Positions 29,309 through 38,003 of a stretch of DNA of 41,861 nt are shown one piece after another. How positions within the stretch are numbered: the stretch's first letter is position 1; every line of letters starts with the position of its first letter. Where the stretch lies: NCBI GenBank assembly GCA_025464815.1, contig JAODMW010000059.1, positions 1-41,861 of the forward strand, read 5' to 3'. Source of the stretch: Microbacteriaceae bacterium (GTDB lineage: Bacteria; Actinomycetota; Actinomycetes; Actinomycetales; Microbacteriaceae). The translations under genes and the position numbers were made by a program. Under the pieces are notes generated by a model, which saw only the letters and a program-made list of their open reading frames with translations, made no database searches and was not told the DNA's origin.

Positions 29309-31443
29309 TTTGCGTATATTTCTAGGACGCCGTTTATCTCGTCGTCTGGAAAGGTCGCCAAGGTCACCGCAGCGATTTGCTCGAACGTCAGCTCCTTCCT
29401 TCGAAACGTTTCCACGACGCCTTGGAACGCAGCCCGATCAGCTTCTGAACAGGTCCCGTCATCTACGCGCACCCTCAAGCGATGTGACAGGACGTTCGCC
29501 CAGATTTCGTCCGAAAGAGTAGGGTTGGCGAACTTCAACGCCCCCAAAATATAAGGAGGGATGACAACGTGGGGCGTTAGGGCGGAAGCGACAAGTACTG
29601 CGAACCAGCCCTTGCCCACGCGCTTTGCAACCTGCAGGACCAAGCGTCCAAATCGGCCCATGTCGCCTGACTCGAAATGTTCCTTCGCGTCGGCTCGCAC
29701 CTTTTCAGAACGAAAAAGGTCATCGACCAGTCCGACCATAAGATCGACGTTTCCGCAGTCGATGAGATCGACTTCAAAAGTGTGCGGGGCGTAGAAGACT
29801 TCAACCCAGTCGTTGCCGTTCGAAAAGGTGTCGAGGCGAACTTTCCGCTCTGCGCCGCTCTTCTGTGAGCGAGCCATGGCGTCGCGACGCTTAGCCAATT
29901 TATCATCGGTCTCGCCAGCGCCAATGGTCTCGATGGCGACATCAAGATCGGTGACTATTGCACACCGCTTTCGGATTCGATCGTCGTGAAACAGCGAAGC
30001 AACGTTCTCGAAGCCGGTGCTGCGAAGGTTCACCAAACTCATTCCGAGCTCATCGAGTCCAAGACCCAAGACCTTCTTGACCATCGCCGGGATCAAAATC
30101 TCTTCGGCGTCTCCTTCGACCAGGACCACGCTCCGAGCAAAAAGGAGGTTGCTTCTGACCGCGTCTAGGTAACGTTCAATGTTCCCGACCAGCTTGTCGT
30201 CGAGGCCTTTCGACGGTTGGTAAGCCTCGACCATTCCGGCTTCCCGACCAAGAATGTTCATGCTCTTTACGTTGCTCACTTCAGATATCTGAGTTGAGTG
30301 AGTCGAATAGATTATCTGCGTATCGACATAGTTCAGACGATCAAACAGCGTTTTCTGAATGTGAGTGTGTATGTGTGCTTCGGGCTCTTCGATCAGCAAG
30401 AAGTTGGCGATGGATTGCATGCCTTGTGAGTATTTGAACTCCAGAATCTTGAGGGTCAAATAGATCAAGTTGGCTCCCCCTAAGCTCAGCTGGTGAATGC
30501 CGCCTTCGTAGTCTTCGCCATCCTCCCCGACAAAGAGCTTGAGTGATTGGAAAAGCTGATCAGCATCACCGGGAAGATCAGAACGAATTGTCAGCGACGA
30601 GGGGGAGTAAGCCTCTCCAACCGTCTCGCGAATCGTCTCCTTGATGTCTCCAGTGATCGCCCCCACATCAGGCCAGTCCTCGATCGACTGATTCAGATCG
30701 ACAACCTTGTCAGCGATTGCCTTAAACGCAACGAGGTCAATTTCACCGCTCTTGCTTTTCAGCAGGTTTCGCAGTGGATTGGGGCGATTCTCCTGAAAAT
30801 CTCGAACAACGTCTCTGAGCGCTGGAACGAAGGAGAAAGAAATCTCCCGTGCGACTGCAAATTGTTTGGGAAGCATCGCGCCGACGTCAGGATGGTCTAG
30901 TTCCTTGTCGAATTCGACCGTGTCAAAGTCTCCGACGACCGCACGGTAGAAGACAGGATCGACAAAATTGCCTGAGCTCTTTCCGGTGAAGACGGTTTCG
31001 TAGTCGCTGATCGTGATGGACTCGCGAACCTTCAGGAGTCCGGCGTGATCGCCAGTTGAAATCTGAGACAGGTTGTGCCTGATTTCTCGCCGCGGTCGGA
31101 AGATCAGGTTGTAGGTCGCTCGCTCAATTTTTCCTTTGCCGGCGACTCCTGAGCCGTGTAGGAAAAGCGCCTGAATGGATTCGTCGTCGCTCACTTCCGC
31201 GAACTCAATACTGATGACGATCCAGTGCCCTCTCCAATCGGACAGACCTCGATGGAAGTCCTCCTCGTTCAGCCGGTACGCGGCGGCGAGCATATTTGCA
31301 TCAAGCAGCAGGCGAACTGCTCGAAACAGATTGGTCTTACCCGTCCCGTTCTCACCAATAACGGTGTTCACACCTTTGTTGAAGTCCAACGAAGTGCTCA
31401 CGAAGTTTCGATAATTTACCAAGCTCAGTTTCGAGATATACAC
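29305..31443 (-). CDS. gajA: OLD-family ATPase/TOPRIM nuclease, candidate Gabija GajA
   Basis: LVNYRNFVSTSLDFNKGVNTVIGENGTGKTNLFRAVRLLLDA, LIEEPEAHIHTHIQ, IYSTHSTQIS, VVLVEGDAEEILIPAMV, CAIVTDLDVA; GTG 31443 with ggagg SD preferred over the 31503 ORF start. Confidence 0.88.
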   Translation of the reverse strand: MYISKLSLVNYRNFVSTSLDFNKGVNTVIGENGTGKTNLFRAVRLLLDANMLAAAYRLNEEDFHRGLSDWRGHWIVISIEFAEVSDDESIQALFLHGSGVAGKGKIERATYNLIFRPRREIRHNLSQISTGDHAGLLKVRESITISDYETVFTGKSSGNFVDPVFYRAVVGDFDTVEFDKELDHPDVGAMLPKQFAVAREISFSFVPALRDVVRDFQENRPNPLRNLLKSKSGEIDLVAFKAIADKVVDLNQSIEDWPDVGAITGDIKETIRETVGEAYSPSSLTIRSDLPGDADQLFQSLKLFVGEDGEDYEGGIHQLSLGGANLIYLTLKILEFKYSQGMQSIANFLLIEEPEAHIHTHIQKTLFDRLNYVDTQIIYSTHSTQISEVSNVKSMNILGREAGMVEAYQPSKGLDDKLVGNIERYLDAVRSNLLFARSVVLVEGDAEEILIPAMVKKVLGLGLDELGMSLVNLRSTGFENVASLFHDDRIRKRCAIVTDLDVAIETIGAGETDDKLAKRRDAMARSQKSGAERKVRLDTFSNGNDWVEVFYAPHTFEVDLIDCGNVDLMVGLVDDLFRSEKVRADAKEHFESGDMGRFGRLVLQVAKRVGKGWFAVLVASALTPHVVIPPYILGALKFANPTLSDEIWANVLSHRLRVRVDDGTCSEADRAAFQGVVETFRRKELTFEQIAAVTLATFPDDEINGVLEIYAK

Positions 31444-32087
31444 CGGGTGATCCTCCTGTTGAACGTGCTGGTCCTGCTGGCGCCGAATTACGCACGACTG
31501 CACTTGTTCGATGAGTCGAACGTCGGCTCATGAAAGATGCCTGACGTCATGACTCACTAAATCGATTGCTTTCATGGCTCCGTTTAGGGTTTGCGAGCAT
31601 TCCCGCCCTCTCGATATCCCCAGTGTTGCAAACTGCAGCTCGGCCAGCTCAACCACGGGTCAACGCATGCTGGGAAAAGCTCTGTCGTTTCGAAGCCCAA
31701 AATCGCGAACCCCCTCCTGAGTTTTCGTAGCCTTGCGACTTCGAGACCTGCGCTTGAGGGGAGTCGCGCTGGGGTCCGAGGTTTTTTCGCATGCTCGGAT
31801 GCTAGCGGCCATCTACACGCCGTCAACAGAGGCAGCGGTTCTGCGCTCAGTCGCTGTAGCCGACTTCGCTTGCGCGGAACGTCAGCCACCGATTTTCAAG
31901 TGCTGAGGCCACTTCTTGACCACGATCACGCGTCAGCTCGTTGCGCTCAACCAATCCCGAAACGAACAGTGAACGCGCGAATTCAGCGACCAATCCACGC
32001 CTGGAGCTCATTTCCCACTCGAGTCGCGGTTGAGGATAACGGAAAGTGTCGCGTTGCCAGAAATGGGTCCACTTTCAGCCGCCATGC

Positions 32088-32237
32088 CTACCGCAGCAGG
32101 GCAGCGATAAGTAAGCCTGCTGCAGTGATGCCCGGCGGGACGGCGATGATGAGCGCATACCGCAGTGTCGAACCCCACCCACCATTTACCGCGCTTCGGA
32201 CGGTTCTCCAACGTTCAGCCCCAGCGTCACGTGTCAT
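32088..32237 (-). CDS. 49-aa single-TM protein (not in ORF track)
   Basis: MTRDAGAERWRTVRSAVNGGWGSTLRYALIIAVPPGITAAGLLIAALLR*; start overlaps the end of 32227..33114. Confidence 0.5.
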   Translation of the reverse strand: MTRDAGAERWRTVRSAVNGGWGSTLRYALIIAVPPGITAAGLLIAALLR

Positions 32238-33114
32238 CCGGATCATCCCCGTCCGACGAAACAAACGTGAGAGAAGAGCCGGTATTCATAGCCTTTCCAG
32301 CACGCCGCCGGCGACGCTCCGCGGCAGCGCGCGCCTTCGAGCGCTCCACGGTGCTGTATGCGTCAACAAGGGAGTAGTGCGTAGCGCTCGTCGTGCGAAT
32401 CTTTGAGAGCTTCGCCGGGATCCACACCGTCCTTTCCTCGAGCAGCTGCAGGCTACGGAGGCTTTCGAGTCCCTTTGCGACCGTGCCACGACTAAACCCA
32501 TACCATTCCGCGATCTGATCCTGCGTGATACGAAATTCGGGCACTTTATTTGTCTCTTTTGCGACTACCAGAAGCATGGCCAGGCCCGGCAGGGTCAGTT
32601 TGGCGAAGTCCTCATCGAGCCAGAACCGGTCTGGCAACGTGAAATAGGCCTCTTTCAGATTCGACTTCTCGCCGGTCGGGGCCGTGTAGGGGCCGCTGCC
32701 GTCTTCCATGCGTGGTGCCACATAAAGGAGCCCGCGACGGCCACGGTGCTTCTCGACAAGGCCCTTTGCGGTGAGGTACTTCCACGTTCGCGAAAGTGTC
32801 GACTCGGACCACACCAGCGCGTGCCCCGGAACGCTACGCGAGTGAAGCAAATGCATCCAAGCATGCGCTTCGAGGGGAAGCCGCTCACGCTGAAGCCAGG
32901 GCCACACACTGAGCAGCGCCAAATAGAGCAGAAGAGCTCGATGCTGCCGCTCGGACACGAGGACAGCCAACGTTCCGCGGCGATCTCGGCCGGTCTCCGG
33001 GTTCTGCACGAGCAGGCCGCGAATTTGCGCATAGCCACGCATCCAGCGCTTCGCGGCTTCTTCGCGGTCCTCGGCAGCGTTACGATCGCGCTGCGCATAA
33101 TCGGGGGTGGTCAT
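32227..33114 (-). CDS. winged-helix DNA-binding protein, hypothetical (replication/regulatory-like)
   Basis: two wHTH-like regions: WSESTLSRTWKYLTAKGLVEKHRGRRGLLYVAP and ITQDQIAEWYGFSRGTVAKGLESLRSLQLLEERTVW; Arg-rich tail. Confidence 0.65.
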   Translation of the reverse strand: MTTPDYAQRDRNAAEDREEAAKRWMRGYAQIRGLLVQNPETGRDRRGTLAVLVSERQHRALLLYLALLSVWPWLQRERLPLEAHAWMHLLHSRSVPGHALVWSESTLSRTWKYLTAKGLVEKHRGRRGLLYVAPRMEDGSGPYTAPTGEKSNLKEAYFTLPDRFWLDEDFAKLTLPGLAMLLVVAKETNKVPEFRITQDQIAEWYGFSRGTVAKGLESLRSLQLLEERTVWIPAKLSKIRTTSATHYSLVDAYSTVERSKARAAAERRRRRAGKAMNTGSSLTFVSSDGDDPDDT

Positions 33115-33123
33115 GGCATGAAT

Positions 33124-33372
33124 CTAGCTAGTCCGATCCCATTTCGCACGCCGGGGTGTGGCCGCTAGGGCGTCACCGAATTGCGCTGTCGAGTACAGCA
33201 CTGACATCGATCCATTCGATTCATCGCTGAGAGCAGCAGTGAGACGCGATGCGATGACGTTAAGACGAGTTGCATCGACAAGAATTGCTCTAGCGACGTC
33301 ATACGCGGGCCATCTTGAAGTCAGGAACTTCGAGAACCACTCGGCTTTCACGTCCGGAATGGCTGGGCTCAC
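33124..33372 (-). CDS. small hypothetical protein, operonic with the winged-helix gene
   Basis: 82-aa ORF, stop 9 nt upstream of the next start; protein-like composition. Confidence 0.45.
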   Translation of the reverse strand: MSPAIPDVKAEWFSKFLTSRWPAYDVARAILVDATRLNVIASRLTAALSDESNGSMSVLYSTAQFGDALAATPRRAKWDRTS

Positions 33373-33555
33373 TAAATCAGAGCGAAAATTCGTGCTGTTA
33401 GTGATCGGATGGATAATCCCGGTCGAGTCACCAAATGGGCGTGCGAACGGGCGAAGACTTGAGAATTGGTGAGATTCTTCCTCAGTGCCGGCGGCAGGCG
33501 CACGCGATCTCGTAGTCGATGTCGCTCAGTCAGTGGGCGGCGCTAGCCTTCAGCC

Positions 33556-33963
33556 GTGAGCTCAAAGGATCAGCAGACAAAGCGGGTAGTCGCCGGGGTC
33601 GCTCTGGGCGTGCTTGCTCGGGGAGTTTCCTCTGTAACGAGTAACAAGATGACTTTTGAGTTCGCCTTCAACCGGGCCTGGAGGTCGTGGTCAGGCGCCC
33701 GAGATTATCCGAACATTCGGGGTCATGATCCGGGCAATTTGTTTTGGCTGGGGGTGCAGCGGTCAGCTCGTCGTAAGGGTGTCTACGCCTATTGGGACTG
33801 CGACCGAATGAGCTACCCAATGCTCGTGCACGAGGGATGGAGTGTGGACGAGAGCCTCGAGCTCCACGCTGACGACATGACCTCGGTGAGAAGCTGGGTC
33901 GACCTTGGCGAGCTTTTCTTGCAGGGATTCAAGCTCGACGAGATAACCACCTTCGGTGGCTGA
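33556..33963 (+). CDS. hypothetical protein
   Basis: 135-aa ORF with GTG start; protein-like, Trp/Tyr-rich region. Confidence 0.5.
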   Translation: MSSKDQQTKRVVAGVALGVLARGVSSVTSNKMTFEFAFNRAWRSWSGARDYPNIRGHDPGNLFWLGVQRSARRKGVYAYWDCDRMSYPMLVHEGWSVDESLELHADDMTSVRSWVDLGELFLQGFKLDEITTFGG

Positions 33964-34079
33964 CCGCGGGGTCTCCGCGAGTCCTTTCCTCGCTATGTTC
34001 GACCGACAATGGGCGGTCAAACACGGCCGTTCGAAGTCAACGGTTGAACTGGCTCACAACTCGGATGAAAGTTGGCGCG

Positions 34080-36521
34080 CTATTTTCTTCGGCCTCTCCC
34101 TTTGCGCCGAGGTTGAGCTCGTTGACCAGTGCGGGTTTTCCGCGCCTGGGCAATTGAGCTCGGCGTTGACGCCGGCTGCAGCGTCGCTTGTCGCTTCTGC
34201 TCGTCAGAGCTGAGCACTTCTGGAACCCCTTCGAAGTAGACAGCGAACATACTCCCGGTCTTGCCGTTAAAAGCGAAGACAGCAGCACGAGACACGCCCA
34301 GCTGATGACCTTTTGCGCGCGCATAAGTTCTCATGCTGCGTTCCCACTCGACTATGTCATCGTGATCTGATGGCGTTGCCCAGACCAGTAACCAGCCGCC
34401 GTCGTGAAGTGTGTTGACGGGAATGGTGATGCTCCGGGCGAGTTGTCCATTGTGGGACCCGAGCACGACGTCTTTACCGTGTCGCGCCATGCGTGCTTGG
34501 GCCCTTTGATCGCCCGATAGAAGTGTGGCCTCTATGGAGACTTTTCCAAAGGGATCGAGCTGGTCGATGCTTGCGAGGAGACCGTCGATTGGGCTTGGCG
34601 ATCGGCGGGGTCTCGGTGGACTAGTGGAAAGTGCTGGTTTTCCGGACTTTTCTCGTTGATATGTTTCGAAGTACCAGGCATCAAGTGGGTCCGTTCTGCT
34701 GGTCACGATTCCTGGTGTCTGCTTGCGCCAGCGCGCTTCCTGGCCTGGCGATGGCGGACTTAGATATGGATATTTGGTGCGCACCTCGCCCGGGTCATCC
34801 TCCACGTAGAGTCCGGCCTCTAGGAAATAGAGGAATAGGTCGAGCTCGTCGGGAGCTGTGTACAAAATCGTTGCGAGAGGGTGGCGGCGTCGTCGAAGAT
34901 ACAAGAGGAACTCGGCGGGATGAGACGTGATTTCGGCGATCAGATCGAGGTCGTGAATGGATACGGTCCAGGGAACCGAATCTGTGCCAATGAGACCTGC
35001 TTGCACTAGTTCGGCGGTCGCAGTGGAAGTTGAGCTGAGATCGTCGAGGCTCACGGCGATCGTGTGGAATTCGCGCACATGGCTTAGGTCGACCCACCCC
35101 TCGCCGTGGACACGGAGCCCCCCGTCGAGGTGTATGCGGTGAACAAGCCGGTCGGCTTGTTCTGCGGCCTTTGTGATGATGCCCGTTAGATCTTTGCGGA
35201 GACGCGGCCCTGCACCTGAGCGCGACTGAGGACTCAGTGCGACGGCCTTGTCTTCGATGACGAGTGCAACATCGTCGAGGATGATCAGGTGGTCGCCCTC
35301 GACCCGTTTGGTATACGCGGACGGCGCGGATTCTTCCTCGAGCTCGCTGGCTGGAACGTAGTAGAGGATCGAATGCCATGCGCGAGATGGAGTAACTAGT
35401 CGCTCGACTGCACGCCGTGTCCGGCTCTCAAGCACCGAGCCCCGATGCTCCTGATACTTTTCCCAGCCATCGCTGGAATGCAAGGCGAGTTCAAGTCGCT
35501 CTCGAATTGCGCCTTGGGTCAGTGCTGGGTGAACGAGCATCGCTCGGGAGGTCGGTGTGCGCACAACGGGCGACATGCGGAACGGATTGCCGCCCGATAG
35601 GAATGCCTTTACGTCTTCGTTCGCACTCTGTTCGGTTTCGGGTTTCCAGCTGAACGCGTCCAGAACCGCGACAACCACATCTTCCGACAGTTTGATCGAC
35701 TCCGCGATTTCAAATGCAGACACCGATGCGGCCGCGTCATTGGGTTGCAATGCCCGATTCAGCCGCAGCGCGGCTTCAGCAAGTTCTTCCTTCGACGCCA
35801 CGCCAAGATCATCTTTCCGCTTAATCTGGGCGGCAAACCGAAACGCGTGCTCCTGTCTTCTGTTCATGTTGGCTATTTGACGGTCATTTAGCGCCGCGAG
35901 GACCCGCTGCGCCTCGGCTACCCCGAAACCGAGAGAAGCACGAAGACTCGAGTCGACGTTGCTTTCGCTGAAGAGCGAATCGGCCGTCTCCTGCAGGAGT
36001 TCCGAGTACGAAGAGCCTCGCATAGTGATTTCTGTTGCCTGCAAAGTCCCCTTAATCAGGGCCAGTGGATCTGCTGGATCGGCGTTTACGAGTCCGCGCA
36101 GCGAGCCGAGTCGGAGGAGTTCATCGGCGCTACTCAGAACCTTGTCGATGATCGACGCCGGATTGGGGAGGGGTTCCTCTTCGCGGGGCTCCTGCTTAAG
36201 GGCGACTAGCGCAACCACTTCGACCAGGGCGAACCCGTTCTCTACTCCGGCCTGATATGTAGGTTGTCCGGAGTGCCAGGGGAGGGCTCTAAGTCGCGCT
36301 TGTTCGATAACGGAAACGGGGTCGAAGCCAGCCAGGGTTTCGAACATATTGGCAACTAGAGAGTCGATTTGCGAATCGAGCGCTGTACCAGGGATTTTAG
36401 GGTCGAGTGCGGCCAAAGTCGCGAGGGCAGCGTTCACGGAGTCGGCGAGGACCTCTGCATGGATGTCGGCCCTGCCCGCTTCAGGCTTTCGTTTGCCGTG
36501 CTTTTTCTTTGCTCTGCCCAT
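34080..36521 (-). CDS. 813-aa uncharacterised protein with PD-(D/E)XK-like motif (putative nuclease)
   Basis: GDHLIILDDVALVIEDKAVALSPQSRSGAGPRLRKDLTGIITKAAEQADRLVHRI; very basic N- and C-termini. Confidence 0.7.
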   Translation of the reverse strand: MGRAKKKHGKRKPEAGRADIHAEVLADSVNAALATLAALDPKIPGTALDSQIDSLVANMFETLAGFDPVSVIEQARLRALPWHSGQPTYQAGVENGFALVEVVALVALKQEPREEEPLPNPASIIDKVLSSADELLRLGSLRGLVNADPADPLALIKGTLQATEITMRGSSYSELLQETADSLFSESNVDSSLRASLGFGVAEAQRVLAALNDRQIANMNRRQEHAFRFAAQIKRKDDLGVASKEELAEAALRLNRALQPNDAAASVSAFEIAESIKLSEDVVVAVLDAFSWKPETEQSANEDVKAFLSGGNPFRMSPVVRTPTSRAMLVHPALTQGAIRERLELALHSSDGWEKYQEHRGSVLESRTRRAVERLVTPSRAWHSILYYVPASELEEESAPSAYTKRVEGDHLIILDDVALVIEDKAVALSPQSRSGAGPRLRKDLTGIITKAAEQADRLVHRIHLDGGLRVHGEGWVDLSHVREFHTIAVSLDDLSSTSTATAELVQAGLIGTDSVPWTVSIHDLDLIAEITSHPAEFLLYLRRRRHPLATILYTAPDELDLFLYFLEAGLYVEDDPGEVRTKYPYLSPPSPGQEARWRKQTPGIVTSRTDPLDAWYFETYQREKSGKPALSTSPPRPRRSPSPIDGLLASIDQLDPFGKVSIEATLLSGDQRAQARMARHGKDVVLGSHNGQLARSITIPVNTLHDGGWLLVWATPSDHDDIVEWERSMRTYARAKGHQLGVSRAAVFAFNGKTGSMFAVYFEGVPEVLSSDEQKRQATLQPASTPSSIAQARKTRTGQRAQPRRKGRGRRK

Positions 36522-36851
36522 TCGAGCATTCCACCATGCTCGAAGGCATCATGCTTCTAGCGTTCTTGATTGAAGTTGTCTGGTGCTGGCTCTGTTGCCA
36601 ACTGGGTTAATGTGATGCGGGCGGACTCCACACATAAGACTAGACACGTTCGATGCCGACACCGTGAGTAGACAGTCGTGCGGCTCCGACCTGCGGATGT
36701 GGCTTGCGGCCACCTGGGGATACTCGACGTGACCACATTTTGACCACAACTGCGTCCGATTCAGCGATGCCTTATTCCACTAAAACTGATCGAATCGCCC
36801 GCGAGTTACAGCGAAAACGCGCCTATAACTCCATAAATCGATTTACAGTCG

Positions 36852-36905
36852 GAGCACACGGCTCATAATCGTGGTGTCGCGAGTTCGAGTCCCGCCCTCG
36901 CTACA
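36852..36905 (+). repeat. attR: 3' tRNA-Met fragment
   Basis: direct copy of 27214-27267 with one mismatch (gtcgcgAgttcg versus gtcgcgGgttcg). Confidence 0.9.
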
Positions 36906-36959
36906 ACGAAAAAGTGCTGATCGGGTGCACATTTTACGACCCGTGACGACTTCATCCTT

Positions 36960-37105
36960 CGTTGCGCTTTGAGAACCGCGAGCACCTGCTCTACGTGCAA
37001 CGAGTTGGGTGTCACGACGTGCAAGACGTCGAGATTCGGTACCTCGAGCAGCTCGTCCAGATCGTCAAGGAGAAACCGCTGCCGACGAATCCGGCGCCGA
37101 TCGAA
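36960..37105 (-). pseudogene. degraded Gfo/Idh/MocA oxidoreductase N-terminal remnant
   Basis: minus-strand reading IGAGFVGSGF (one frame) then RQRFLLDDLDELLEVPNLDVLHVVTPNSLHVEQVLAVLKAQ (another frame), both matching Gfo/Idh/MocA Rossmann-fold patterns. Confidence 0.6.
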
Positions 37106-37996
37106 TCAGTCGAGAGCAAGCGAATCGAGCCATGTCGCGCAGCGGTCGATGCTCTCCTCGGGGGTATCGGTGCGACCTCTGTCGACCTCGATCACCACCC
37201 AGCCATCGAAGTCGTCTCCAACGGCGCTCAGCACCGCGTCGACATTTCCATCGCCCCAGCCGGGTTCCGCCCACACTCCCATCCCCACCGCGGTGCGATA
37301 GTCGATCGGCTCCGTGCGGCTGCGTTCCATGAGAGCGGAGTCGTAATCCTTGATGTGAAGGCCGAGCACTCGCGACCGATAGTCCGCGATCAGTGCCGCT
37401 GGGTCGATTCCCGCCCAGGCGAGGTGACCGGAGTCCGGCCCGAACCCCATCAGATCCTCGGGCAGCGTGTCGAGCACGAACCGGACCTCTGCTTCGGTTT
37501 CGATCCAGGTTCCCGCGTGCGGGTGCAGTGCGGCGTGCAGGCCCTCGGCCTTGACCAGCTCGCAAGCCTCGCCCATGAAGTCCCGCACCCTCGCCAACTG
37601 CTCGTCGGACCCGTCAGTCCCGACGCCGGGCCGGAGCACCCGGGGGGCGCCCTGCACCATCGACATTGCGATGAAGATGGAACTGTTTCCCGTCAACGCG
37701 CTGTCAGCAGCGGTCTGTCGCGCCGCCTCGAGTGTTTCGAGCTGTTTCGCTCGGTCCTCAGACCATTGCATTCCGATGTAGCCGGGACCGGCAGCGAGGC
37801 CGGCCGCGCTCACGGCGGCCAGATACGTTTTCGGGTCATCGTGCGGTACGTCGGTGTGGATCGCGTGAAATCCTCGAGAAGCGATGAACTCGAGTTTCTC
37901 TTCGAGCGTGGGTCCCTGAGTGCGGTCGATCCATCCGTCCCGGGTTGCCCCGTACTGAAGCGGGTTCATAGCGAATTGGCTCTTGATCAGCGTCAT
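37106..37996 (-). CDS. sugar phosphate isomerase/epimerase (xylose isomerase-like TIM barrel)
   Basis: HAALHPHAGTWIETEAEVRFVLDTLPEDLMGFGPDSGHLAWAGIDPAALIADYRSRVLGLHIKDY. Confidence 0.88.
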   Translation of the reverse strand: MTLIKSQFAMNPLQYGATRDGWIDRTQGPTLEEKLEFIASRGFHAIHTDVPHDDPKTYLAAVSAAGLAAGPGYIGMQWSEDRAKQLETLEAARQTAADSALTGNSSIFIAMSMVQGAPRVLRPGVGTDGSDEQLARVRDFMGEACELVKAEGLHAALHPHAGTWIETEAEVRFVLDTLPEDLMGFGPDSGHLAWAGIDPAALIADYRSRVLGLHIKDYDSALMERSRTEPIDYRTAVGMGVWAEPGWGDGNVDAVLSAVGDDFDGWVVIEVDRGRTDTPEESIDRCATWLDSLALD

Positions 37997-38003
37997 GATT
38001 GTC

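Larger units (their letters stand above)
27214..36905. mobile_element. genomic island integrated at the 3' end of tRNA-Met (attL 27214-27267, attR 36852-36905)
   Basis: 54-bp direct repeat, 53/54 identical; full tRNA on the left and a 3' tRNA fragment on the right; defence-like cargo between. Confidence 0.88.

Noticed and set aside
31591-32406. 271-aa + strand ORF in the island
   Set aside because: Low-complexity, non-protein-like composition; overlaps the better supported minus-strand genes 32088-32237 and 32227-33114.
27268-36851. Integrase or transposase gene within the island
   Set aside because: Scanned the ORFs for tyrosine-recombinase (R..HxxR..Y), serine-recombinase and DDE motifs by eye; none convincing.
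36852-36905. Second functional tRNA-Met
   Set aside because: Lacks the 5' acceptor strand and D-arm; only the 3' portion is present, consistent with an att site.
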